A stretch of DNA of 64,000 nucleotides from Eudorina sp. 2006-703-Eu-15. Its lineage: Eukaryota > Chlorophyta > Chlorophyceae > Chlamydomonadales > Volvocaceae. Shown here in pieces: positions 21,801-31,508 of this stretch. The translations under genes and the position numbers were made by a program. The stretch's first letter is position 1, and each line of letters opens with the position of its first letter. The notes under the pieces were generated by a model. It was not told the origin of the DNA, made no database searches, and saw only the letters and a program-made list of their open reading frames with translations. The stretch lies in assembly GCA_003117195.1 (NCBI GenBank), contig BDSI01000109.1, positions 155,895 through 219,894 on the forward strand, in the 5' to 3' direction.

Positions 21801-24611
21801 TCGCCGCAAAGCGCCGTCCGCAGCCGACTCTAAAAGGCGATACGAAGCTAAAAAGCCAACAGCACCTTTGTAGCATAGCATGTGGCTTTGCTTAGCGCGG
21901 CGGCAACACCACGGGATCGAATGGCTCTAGGCATATCTATAGCGCTACGCGCTAATGTATTGCGACCGAAGCGACAAGGTGCAACTGCAGCAGCAGCAGC
22001 GGGATCGTGTTTGCAGAAATATTTTATTCCGCCGCAAACGACCCCGAGTGAAATTTGTTCTCACATCGCGTGATTTCGACCCGCGGTCTGTTTGTCTCTC
22101 TCTGCTTCGGCATTAACAGCAATCGTTCACGGGTTTGTGGTACGCGCAACACTGCGGAGGGTGCGCAGCGGGGATGACGTGGTCGATCTGGTGTTCTGGC
22201 CCGTGAAATGAGTGAGCGCCCTCCCGCCGACATCGCGACCGCGCGAGCGCGACGGCCAAACAAACCTTGCTGACCGGCACCTAATAATTGCGTTTCTGAG
22301 GCCCCGGATAATGTGGTCCAGTAAATGATACGCTGGATACGCTTTCTATCGTATCGAATTTGCGGCTTGACCATCGCGACCTTACCGTATTAGGTTCGCT
22401 GAGTCAGACCCGCAAAAACGCTTAAACACCAAAATATGTCGCCAAATTTTCCCATGTTTTATTGGTGCTTCTGCAGCGCTGCGGAGCGCACGTGCCATGA
22501 CTTGCCGAAGCCCGTTTGCGGCTGCGCTTGTACTGCCGAGCAGTTGTCGAAGCTCCGTTCTTCGCATACCAAAAAGTGACTCCGGACCCGAGGTGCAAGG
22601 TTGCAGCGTATGCGTGTACCACGCCGGATACGCTTTGTAACGGTTTGCTGCGAATCGGCAGTTGCCTGTGGCGGCGAACGCATTTATTCTTGTTTTGTTT
22701 AGTATTTGAAATAAAAAGTGCATGGCTGAGGTCCGCTCAACGCATGGCGCATATGTGCGCGCGCGCGGGGAGGCGACGATTTTGCGCTGGGACAGCTGCA
22801 AACTCCTGGCCTATTCAGCATGCTCCAAAAAACGCCCGTGCTATTATTTTTGCAGGGTTGCCCGAGCAAGCTTGTCGAATTTAAATTAGGCCGCACAAGG
22901 TCGGAGCTTCTACAGGGCGGCACGGAAACGTGGCCGACTCGCTTCCCACGATCCCAAATCTTTACGGTCGTCTCCGAACTGCGCGCGACCCAAATGCATA
23001 AAGCGATGCAGGCGGATGTCTGGACCGGTGTCACGGCAAACGGGAACGGCGCGTACGGCGCAGAATTGGAATGCCCGTGATTTCATACATTCCGTGACAT
23101 TCGATTCCCGCTGCTGCCCCAAGCCCACCTCCGCCGCGGTGCTCCTCCTTCCTTCCCCAAGGACCCCACCCTGCCTTCTCCCCCCCCATGGCCGCGCCAT
23201 GATCGAGAAAGGGATGCAAATCGGCCATGATTGGTAAAGGGAAGTAAATGAAAACAGCATCAGAACTGCACATGGCAAAGGGCCGGGTATATGACACTTG
23301 AGCGTGACGTTGCAACACGATCTTGATGCGACTCGTGCGTTTCCTGCCCAATCTGCCGTCGTTCAGACCCGGGTAGGGGGTTCAGGCAGGTGTCCGGGAT
23401 CCGACTCGAGGCCTGCCGCCCAAGGATCGTTTGGCCCTCTTGACCGCGTTAGTGAACTACTTAGGTCCTTCATTCCTTAACTGCCTGCATGCCGGCTCGT
23501 CGACTTGCCTACCTGCTTGTGTGGCTGCCTGCCAACCAGTCACCACACCAGTCGCTCCATTCGGCAACCTCTCCACAACGAAACCCGTCCTAATCCTTCA
23601 TGCCTGGCCCGTGTTACGCCGCGCCTTGGTTCACCGTAAGTTCTCCTTCCAGGATCCCTCATCCTCGCCTTGCCCTCTTTCCCGCGGGCAGTCGCACCCC
23701 ACCCACGTCTGTCCCTGCCCACGCACCTACCTACACATAACCCATAGCCGCCGTATCTGAGTGCGCGGGATCACAAGCTACTCGCCATCTCCCCTGCCCT
23801 CCCCGCCCCTCCCCGGGGGGATCCTGGCACAGTTGATTCTCCACCGGACTTTTGCTCTGACAGCAGCGCAGTTTGAATTTGTCTACCAATTTCCTATTTT
23901 CCCCTCCCCTCCCCGCCCCGGGCGCCCCTGGCCCCACGTCCCCCCCCCCCCGCTGCCCTCCCCGGCCACCCCTCTGGTTCAGTGGACCTGCGGGGCGGCA
24001 CCTGGTGCCAGCGCTGCTACGATCCCGAGTGTCGCGACTTCAGGTCCGCTCGGATGCCCCTGCCGCCCGACGTGTGGGCGGAGCTGGCCGCAGAGCCGCT
24101 GGAGGCAGCGCGTGGTGGCCCGGAGGACGCACAGGCGCAACAGCGCGGCCAGCAGGAGCATCCGGAACAGAGGCAGCACGGGCAGCAGCACGGGCAGCAG
24201 CACGGGCAGAAGCACGGGCAGAAGCAGAGACAGCCACAGCAGGGTCGGCAAGGACAGCAGGAGAACCAGAGCAGCCAGGCGCAGGGACAGGGACAGGGAC
24301 AGCAACAGCCAGAGGGCCAGGGCCAGGGGCAGCGGCAGCCCGAGTGCAGTCAAGCGGGCTCCTGGGCTGGGGTGGAGGGCGCACACCCCGCGGCGGGGTC
24401 GCGACGTGGAGCGATGGCAACAGCAGCACCACCAGCAGCAGCAGCAGCAACAACAACAACAATCGGCATGCACGACAGTGCTGCCAAGTACGACGATGGT
24501 GACGACGAGGATCCTGAGTACGACATGCTGTGCGTGCAGGCGCTGGAGCGGCTGGAGCAGCAGCTGGCTGCGGGCGCGTGGCGGCCGTGCGGCGACGGGA
24601 GGCCTTCCTGA
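14246..24611 (+). CDS. PRIMPOL: PrimPol, DNA primase-polymerase with large low-complexity insertions
   Basis: PrimPol (archaeo-eukaryotic primase superfamily) reprimes synthesis past lesions in nucleus and mitochondria. Exons: 14246-14576, 14704-15082, 15872-16026, 16934-18198, 18869-19020, 19929-20568, 20849-20981, 23983-24611; all phases close, giving 1,227 aa versus about 560 in human. An in-frame TAA three codons upstream fixes the start. Motif I is YFDLEF (catalytic D and E), its Asp codon split by intron 3. Motif II is KFSRHLIV; motif III is LFIDPAVYTRNR (third catalytic Asp). The C-terminal zinc finger has all four ligands: WCANVGRPH and CQRCYDPEC. About 350 residues rich in Pro, Gln, Gly and Ala (roughly 331-682) separate motifs I and II; a Gly/Ser tract lies in exon 6 and a Gln-rich tract in exon 8. 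The acidic tail (DDGDDEDPEYDMLCVQALER) resembles the RPA-binding motifs of animal PrimPol; that is inference. Confidence 0.93.
15600..15650 (+). repeat. CA-tailed module R5
   Basis: Reads TCTGTCTTTTCGCGGCTCAG then CTTTTCTCCTTGATAACACA with CA tail, nearly identical to 6850-6895. It lies in PrimPol intron 2 immediately before a partial R1 copy, the reverse of the order at 6555-6900. Confidence 0.6.
15651..15835 (+). repeat. Dispersed repeat R1, 5'-truncated copy C, with (CA)n tail
   Basis: Starts GGTTGAGAGCGAGGGGACAG and is almost identical to 6705-6845 through GGCAGATATGTAACGATTCA. It then continues into about 25 CA dinucleotides (15785-15835). The left half of R1 is missing, as in 5'-truncated retroelement insertions. 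It ends about 35 bp before PrimPol exon 3. Confidence 0.75.
16114..16560. repeat. (GGGAA)n / (GGGGA)n polypurine tract in PrimPol intron 3
   Basis: About 440 bp of uninterrupted purine on the + strand: first GGGAA pentamers (about 16114-16270), then GGGGA pentamers with GGGA interruptions, then GGGAA again. Such mirror-symmetric purine runs can form triplex DNA. All long frames here (GREGKGRE, LPSPPLP) are repeat translations. Confidence 0.95.
16899..16917 (+). promoter_or_regulatory. Intron 3'-end motif TCTACCAATTTCCTA (PrimPol intron 3)
   Basis: Reads GTCTACCAATTTCCTATAC, followed by a C-rich tract and CAG, with the acceptor at 16933. The same 15-mer in the same sense recurs at 23882 before PrimPol exon 8 and, as close variants, in several XPD introns. 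A branch-point or splicing role is a guess; it could also be the tail of repeat R6. Confidence 0.5.
20982..23982 (+). other. PrimPol intron 7, 3.0 kb, with an AT-richer interior
   Basis: The longest PrimPol intron. Positions about 21850-22900 have clearly lower GC than the flanks. A minus-strand open frame of 139 codons (22382-22801) and a plus frame of 122 codons (22516-22884) overlap here, but neither has a recognisable motif. The end of the intron carries repeat R6. An inserted mobile element is possible, but no terminal repeats or target duplications were identified by eye. Confidence 0.4.
23850..23900 (+). repeat. Intron module R6 (PrimPol intron 7)
   Basis: In gene sense: GCTCTGACAGCAGCGCAGTT then TGAATTTGTCTACCAATTTCCTA, beginning about 130 nt and ending about 85 nt before the exon 8 acceptor. 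It has the same sense orientation relative to its gene as the XPD copies. Confidence 0.6.
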
Positions 24612-27210
24612 CCGGCTCACGCGCCTCCGCTGTCGCCTGCGCTGTGTCGGGTGGGTGATGATATCCGCAGCATTTTGTGTTGCGTCCGCATGACAGTGGG
24701 CCCCAGCCGGGGTGGCTGTGTTGTAACATGCTGTCACCAGTGACGAGCGACGAATGTTCTGGTTCCTGGTTCAGGTTCTGAATCTGATCCTGGTACGGGC
24801 ACCGTACAGGTTCCGGATGCAGATTTGACCGCAGCGGTTGATGGGGCCAGGCACCCTGGGCGCCGACCTGGTAATACGCCCGTACGGCGGCTCGTACGGC
24901 GGCTCCAAGTGTGTAGCACTACTGCAAAGGCTACTCCACGGCGCGACAAAGGGTTCCGTTCGTTCCTCGCGGAAGCGGTTAAAGGGCTCGATCTTCAGAT
25001 CTACGGGTAATAAGGATCCTTATTCGTTAAATGGTTCCTGTCCCCGAGCTTTGACGAACCGAACCATGGGTCAATGACGTCAAGGTGCTCGTGACTAAGG
25101 TATTGTACGACCCCGCCTCAACAGGAGTACCGTTTCTTGGCACCGAAAAATCATTTATTGCCCAGGGAAGTGAAACAGCCCTTGGCCCTTGGCTGAGCCC
25201 GTCGCATGAGGACGACGCTGGGGATGTGGCCAGTAACGGTTACAGTGGGCTCATCAGAGGGGACGCGAAATATCCACATGCGGTTTGTACCGTATCCGTG
25301 GCCCCCCCCCACTGCAAGTTCGTTCCGTTGTGCTTCCGGTCGCGGGGTGTCGTGTCTCTGGCGGCCCGTTACCTGGAATATGGAGAAACCGCATGTTGGT
25401 ATTGGCACCTGCTCTTTGCCGCCGTACGATTCTCGGTTAGGTCAGTTGGATTCCGTATCGTACGATATTCCTCGCTGCCACACCGGTGGGTCTTGCAGAG
25501 TGCTGTACAGCGAGCATGGATTACGTGTCGTGACGTCATGCGTACCCGTTTGAGAAACGGACACGTCGTCTCCGGGTAGCGTCGTCGTGGCCGGGGACGG
25601 ACGAGATCTAGAGCAGAAGGGGGGACGCAGCTCGTCATGAAAAATGAAGTTCCTCTTGTATGTTGTATCTCATAACAAAATACCTCTTGAATCTTCTAGA
25701 AGGGCACAGCGGCGTAAGCAGTGGAGGACTAGGCATCATGACGTACCGTACTCGGAGGTAGGTTCTCAACCGATCGCGCACACCATCAGGATGAAAGTTT
25801 TTGCACGTCGTGTCGCGGAAGCTTTGACATGAAAAGTAATTCCGAATCTGTCCGAACGTCCGCTTACACAAAGGGGCCCACTGCCCCATGCGTTCGTATG
25901 CATTCGCGCCAGGGCATTTAGTCAACAGGTGGGCATCGATGCTGGGCTGCCGCTGTGCCCCCATATTTGATGTCCAAAAAACTGAACTTTCTGCGCGCCT
26001 GGGATCATAGTGGGTGCGAAGGGGTGATGCTGCCATGTACGGTTGGAAATTAGGTACATCGTAACGCTGGTCGCCTAACAAATGAGGTAGAGGATAAATT
26101 ACCCTAGTGTATGACGTGTTTGCATGAAATGGTGACGGGTATCTTGGCAGTTCTGTGGATCTCAACGGGTGGGGCGTTGGGGCACCTGTAGGGAAGCTAT
26201 CAGGTCGAGAGCGACAACAGCCCAATGCCTTGCAAATTATTTTGCATAAAACAAAACACGACTTTTATCGCGTCAAGTCATATCCATGACATACAAAGTT
26301 GTCGTCTCACGTGAAGACGGCGTCCAAGCATGGGTCGGGAACTTACTATGACTATCAAAGTCTGCTGATGTCACTTGTACGATGTTTTGCAAATTGCATT
26401 TGTGACGGCATTTGCGTGTTTGTCGAGAAAACGTGCCCGACAAGGCTAGAGTTACGTTATGAAATTCATCGTTGTGGTAATCTGCGATGTGTATGTGGGG
26501 TAGTGGCACAACGGCAATGGGCTGAATCACAAATCCTAATTTGAATTACACGTAACCGTCACGACAAGAAATACCGAAGTCACGATCGACGGCAATTGCA
26601 AAAACCTCAAATATGCAATACCGATCGTATTTGTCGAAAGAGTCATTTATGCAACCAGCTTCCTCGTACCGACTTCTTCGCCCCAAAGCTTTGGCCGTAC
26701 AATTCGACCAACACAGGCACCAAGCGCCCTACAAGTGTCAATCATATATAGCTCATTCATCTCCGATGTACAAATTTTGATGTCGACATCTTTGTGGTAT
26801 TGTTACATGGCTTATTTGGACCCCAAATTCGACAGTGCCTGCCATCGCTTGCCTGCATCATGCTGAATGGTATTATGGTACATATACTAGAATAAGGCGG
26901 TAAGTCTTGGCGCTGAATGTTGGTGTGTTATCGTAGTGCCGTGCCGGCAGTCGGTCGTCGGATAGGACTGGCTGTGGATGGCTGATTTCGCATCCGCGAG
27001 TTAGTTGGTGTGATAATTGGTAGAGCGATGTCATCGGTGGTGCACTGCGGCTCCACCTGTGCCAGGTATCACTCGCCCGCTTTGAACAAAAGTCCAATAT
27101 GCGCACCAGGCGTTTTCATCAGGCTACGCGTGTATATAATATTGCTAACGTGCTTGTGCAGGAGATTATTGGATTAGGTCATCGGTTGACTACGAGGTGT
27201 GGAAAGCGCG
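24612..27210. other. Intergenic region PrimPol to M11 protease
   Basis: 2.6 kb with no named gene. A TGTAA, the poly(A) signal used by many green algae, sits at about 24722, 110 nt past the PrimPol stop; a 5-mer can easily occur by chance. From about 25600 to 27150 the DNA is AT-richer than the flanks. The forward frame 25085-25579 has no family signature. Confidence 0.4.
25635..26225 (-). other. Unassigned open reading frame, up to 196 codons
   Basis: An uninterrupted minus-strand frame in moderately AT-rich DNA, where chance frames of this length are less usual. The first codon of the full frame is TTG; the first ATG (MAASPLRTHYDPRRAESSVF) gives about 153 aa. The product would be basic and Cys/Arg-rich, with no motif I recognise. 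No splice sites were needed and no neighbour supports it. It may be non-coding. Confidence 0.15.
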
Positions 27211-30200
27211 ATGAAGCTCGCGAACTTGGTTTTCATCATCCTGTGTGTTGCGCGTCCAGCGAGTATTCAGGCGAGGAGCTCTGAAACTGTCAAGCTCAGC
27301 GGTAAGCCCGTCATCCGCCTCAGCTGGCAACCTTGCGGCACGAAACGCTTCAGTGGCGTTCAGGCCTCCAGCGCAGTGTTGTTGTTGCATGCGGTCAAAT
27401 ATAAGATGTTAAAAGTGTCTTTCAAGAGTCGCTGGTGCACGTCCGCCGCGTGGGCCCGACGGGCACTCGCTGTCCGACCAGGACCCAACCGGCGCCGTTA
27501 ACTACTACGGTTTGTGTTTTCTTGCACCCACCTACGCACCCGCTCATCATCCCGCACACAGGCCGCCTGGTCATCGTAGAAAGAGATAACCCCACGGACG
27601 ATGACAATCCCCAAAAGAAACTCCAGTCCGCGCGCGACACGCATTTCGCGATTATGGGCAAGGACGGCGCCATTTGGGGACTGAACTTCCCTGCGGGCAG
27701 CGAGCCGTCCGACGGCAACCGTACGGGCATGCCGCTCGAGGTGGAGGTGCGCGCCGATGAGGTGGAGGCGACCGTCGCGGCGCTCGCTATGGACGGCTCG
27801 GGCCGCCGCCGCCGCCGCCTGACTGGCCGGGATGATGACCGCGACATCACCGCCGCCGCCGCCGCCGCGGCGACTTCCGCAACGGTGACCGCGACCGGCG
27901 CCGCTGCCGCAGGCTCGTCGTCGTCGTCGTCCTGCAATCGGCGTCTTGGCCCCAGGGGCGGCAGCGGCCCCTGTCCCGGCGGCATCGCGTCTGAAGACCG
28001 CCACGGGGGCGAGGACGACGACGGCGACGCAGCGGCGGCGGCGGCGGCGGAGCCGGCGGAGGAGGGCGGCGACTCGTGGCGGCGGCGGCGGCGAGCGCAG
28101 GCGAGTGAGACGGACGGCGCGTACCCCGCTGCCGGCGGCGGACATCTGACGGTACTCAACTGGCGGCCCATTTCTCGGAGCAGCAGCACCACCAGCGGCA
28201 GCACCACCAGCACAAGCACCGGCAGCGGCAGCGCCACCACCAGCGGCGGTCCGAAGGTCACGACGCGGGAGGCGTTCCTGGACGACTTCGCGTCGCCGCC
28301 CGCCTGGGAGTGGGAGCAGAGGCTGGTGATGGACGATGTGTCGACTGTGATCTTCATCCTGGACATGTGCGGACACGGACCCGCCATCAGCAAGGAGGTG
28401 AGGCACACGGCAGTACGGCAATACGGCATGTGTACGACAAGACCTGAGAGTTCGGGACGGCCGGGAGAGTCTGGTCCAGATGTTGGGTGTCCGTCCGTGT
28501 AGGGGGGAGGCAGCGTCTCGTGGGTCGCTGTCGTACCATGCCGTACATGCAGGGAGGCCTGTCCCGCATGATATGGCCAAGGGTTGGGCGCGAGAGCCGT
28601 CCCGACTGTTCCGCGGGAAGCGGGCAATTGAGCGGTCCCGGGAAGGGGCATTGCAGCAGCCCCTTAGGTGAAGGGGCTGTTGGGACGCGGCGTGGGGGAG
28701 GGAGGCCAACAGGCGATGGACTAGGAGGCTGTGGTACATACACGGCAGCTGCTGTACATACACGCTGTGTCGTGCCCGCTTCCGTTCCTCATTCCCTCTC
28801 CCTGTCCCTCCACCTCCACTTCCCCGCCGTCCCGACGGCGCAGGGCCTTGAAGCGGTGCTGTTCGGCGCCGACAGCTACTCCGTGGAGTCGTACTTTTCG
28901 TACTGCTCGTCCGGAATCGCACGGTTCAACAAGGAGAATGTGATGGTGTTGGGACCGGTTCCCGTGCCTTGCAGGTAAGAGCCGCGGTGGGAGGGGATGT
29001 AGGACATTGGTACACACAGAGAGACATATCCATACTGCCAGAGCAAAGCGGGGGGCGAGGAGCCCCGCATGATGGTGATGATGATGGTGATGGTTGAGGT
29101 GGATTACGTCTTGCTGGTTCGCTGTTTTGAGATAGTCCGTGAGGGTGAGGAAGAAAGCGGGGGGATGCGTGGGTTGTTTGGGTAGGGGCGGGCAGGTCGG
29201 CGTTCCCAGCCCCTCGCGTCATCCTCCATTGCTTTCCGCTGCCACCTTCATCGCCCGGCGCATGTCCATACTTGAATTTCATCACCCATTTCACCATCTG
29301 CCAATCCGCCCTCCGTACACCCTTTCCGTACCCGACACATCGTCCCTCCGTACAGCGGCTCGTACGTCTTCCGTGACTTCTTTGGTTGGGAACTGGAGAC
29401 CTTTTGGGGAACGTCGTCATGTCGTCCCCAGGACTACAAGGGCTGGATGAGATTCGCGGACCAGTGGGCACGTGACGCAGGGTACGACATATCGTCGTAC
29501 AGGCACCACGTGGCCGTCGTATCGCCGGGTCAGGAGCAGTGGATGACGCAGGGGGACGGCCTGGGCAACGACTGCAGCTGGACGGGTCTGGCGTACATCG
29601 GGCCCATCAGCACTAACGAGGACATCTACACCGAGTACGACGAGACCGCCAACGGCGGCGTGCCGATGTCGTACAGCGCTGTGAGTTCGAGACGATCCGC
29701 CGGGGGTGCTCGCTCCTTGATGATGTCGTACACTGTCAAGAGCGGCAGAGATGGTATCGGTGTGTTGGCGGGAACGGGGATGGGGATGCAAGCTTGGAAA
29801 CCGACAACATTTTTCACAGCCCAAATAACCCACCTACACCGAGCCCATATGTTTCCAACATACACAAGCCAGTTACCAACCCAATCACCAACCCAAAACC
29901 CAAACCCCCATTTTCTCTCGCACGCGGCCATCGCCTCCCCCGCTGCGCCCTTCCCCGGTGAAACAGGGCCGCTTCGGCTACGCCTGGGTCAACGGCGCGC
30001 AGTGGGACCAGATCGCGACGTGGGCCCACGAGCTGGCCCACAACTACTACCTCAAGCACGCCGGCATGGACGGCTGCGAGTACTGCGATGACACCAGCGT
30101 CATGGGGTTCTGCTGCGACGTGCGCTGCTTCTCAGCGCCCCACATGTGGCAGCTCGGCTGGCGGGACCCCGTGGCGGACCTGGGCGCAGAGCGCCTGCCC

Positions 30201-31508
30201 CTCGGCGCCGCCGTCTCGCAGTCCCTGCCGTACACGCCCGGCGTCGACACGCCGACGGGCGCCGCGCTGCGCGTCATGGCGCAGTGGACCTTCGACGTCA
30301 AGCGCGCCGCCGACGGCGGCGCAGCCGCCGGCGCCGACGGCGGCGTCGTGTTCCTGGTGCCCGCGATCTGGGTCGCGTACCGCCGCGGCAGTGCCCCGTA
30401 CGACAATCTGTCACCGGATCTGTACGGCATCAGCGTGTACTGGCTACTGCAGGAGGATTTCTTCGCGGTCAGCCCGACGTCGAAGCTGGCGACGCTTCCG
30501 ACGGTGGGCGGCGTCTGGCGGAACGAGTCGCTGGGGCTGCAGGTCAAGTGGGTGGGGGCGAGGGTCCGGCCGGACGGCAGCGAGGCAGTGGAGGTGTCGG
30601 TATGCCGATTCGACCAGCCACGCGAAGTCGGTTGGCCCGCCTGTCTCGATGGTACGGACAACGACTGTGACGGCTTGATCGACTGGGAAGATCCTGACTG
30701 CCGGCAACCGCCGCAAGACTGGGGCGACGACGGCGGTGACTCTGTTTTCAACGGCGGTGGCGGCGGCTTTGGCGGCCGCGACGGCGGCTTCGTCTTTAAC
30801 GGCGGTGGCGGCTCCAGTGGTGGCGGCGGCGGCGGCAACAATGGCGGCGGCGGCAACAACAGCGGCGGCAACAACAACAGCGGCGGCAACAACAACAGCG
30901 GCGGCAACAGCAACGGCGGCGGCGGTGTTGTTCAAGCCAATCCGCCGTCGGTGCCGGACGAGAGCTTCGGGCCAACGGCGCCGTCGGAGCAACCGCCGGC
31001 TGCGCCCGCGTCGGGCGTGTACGGCACGCCGCCGGAACGGCCGCCCATCTACGCGCCTGACGGCCAGCCGCCGTACTGGGATTTCGGATGGTCGCAGCCG
31101 CCAGTGGTGCACGCGCCGCCGCAGGTGCCGGCGTACGGCGCGCCCCCAGCGTCATTACTGTCGCCGCCGCCGCCCCAGATCCCTAGCCCACCGTCGTACG
31201 GTGGGGGCGATGGCGGCGGGCGCGGCGTTGGTGGCGTCGTGGATGATGCGACGCCGCGGCGTTCGCGTGCTCTCGCCAGCGGCGGCGCCGCCGCTGATAG
31301 GGCGGCGGCGGCGGGTGTACTGCACGCCGAGACGAGCGCCCGGGCGGATGGCGACGCGACGGCGGCATCTTCGTTGCTTAAGCGAGTGACCCATGGGTCG
31401 GAGAGGGTTGGTGAGGCGGCCCTTACCTCGGAGGGGTCGGATGGAGCGGCTGTGAAGGCGGCGGCGGCAGCGGCGCGCGGGGGGAAGGTGTCGGTGTCAG
31501 GCGCATGA
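27211..31508 (+). CDS. Secreted gametolysin-family (peptidase M11) metalloprotease
   Basis: M11 enzymes are zinc metzincins that, in volvocine algae, digest or remodel the extracellular matrix and cell wall. Exons 27211-27301, 27562-28397, 28844-28974, 29356-29680, 29967-31508 close in phase to 974 aa. Residues 1 to about 21 (MKLANLVFIILCVARPASIQ...) form a signal peptide. Family blocks: VIFILDMCGHGPAISKE, SVESYFSYCS, then the zinc site HELAHNYYLKH (about 482-492) with Met-turn SVMGF. Glu in HELAH is the expected catalytic base. At about 689-706, DGTDNDCDGLIDWEDPDC is a MopE-type metal-binding repeat. The C-terminal 250 residues are Gly/Asn-rich, then Pro-rich, likely extracellular and disordered. 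Exon 2 carries a long Ala/Arg-rich insert with RRRRR clusters that could be propeptide cleavage sites. Substrate unknown. Confidence 0.9.

Noticed and set aside
22382..22801. 139-codon minus-strand frame inside PrimPol intron 7
   Set aside because: No recognisable motif, no splice or neighbour support, and an overlapping frame of similar length exists on the other strand.
24722..24726. TGTAA as proof of a green-algal poly(A) signal
   Set aside because: A 5-mer this short is expected often, and the other gene ends lack a well-placed copy.
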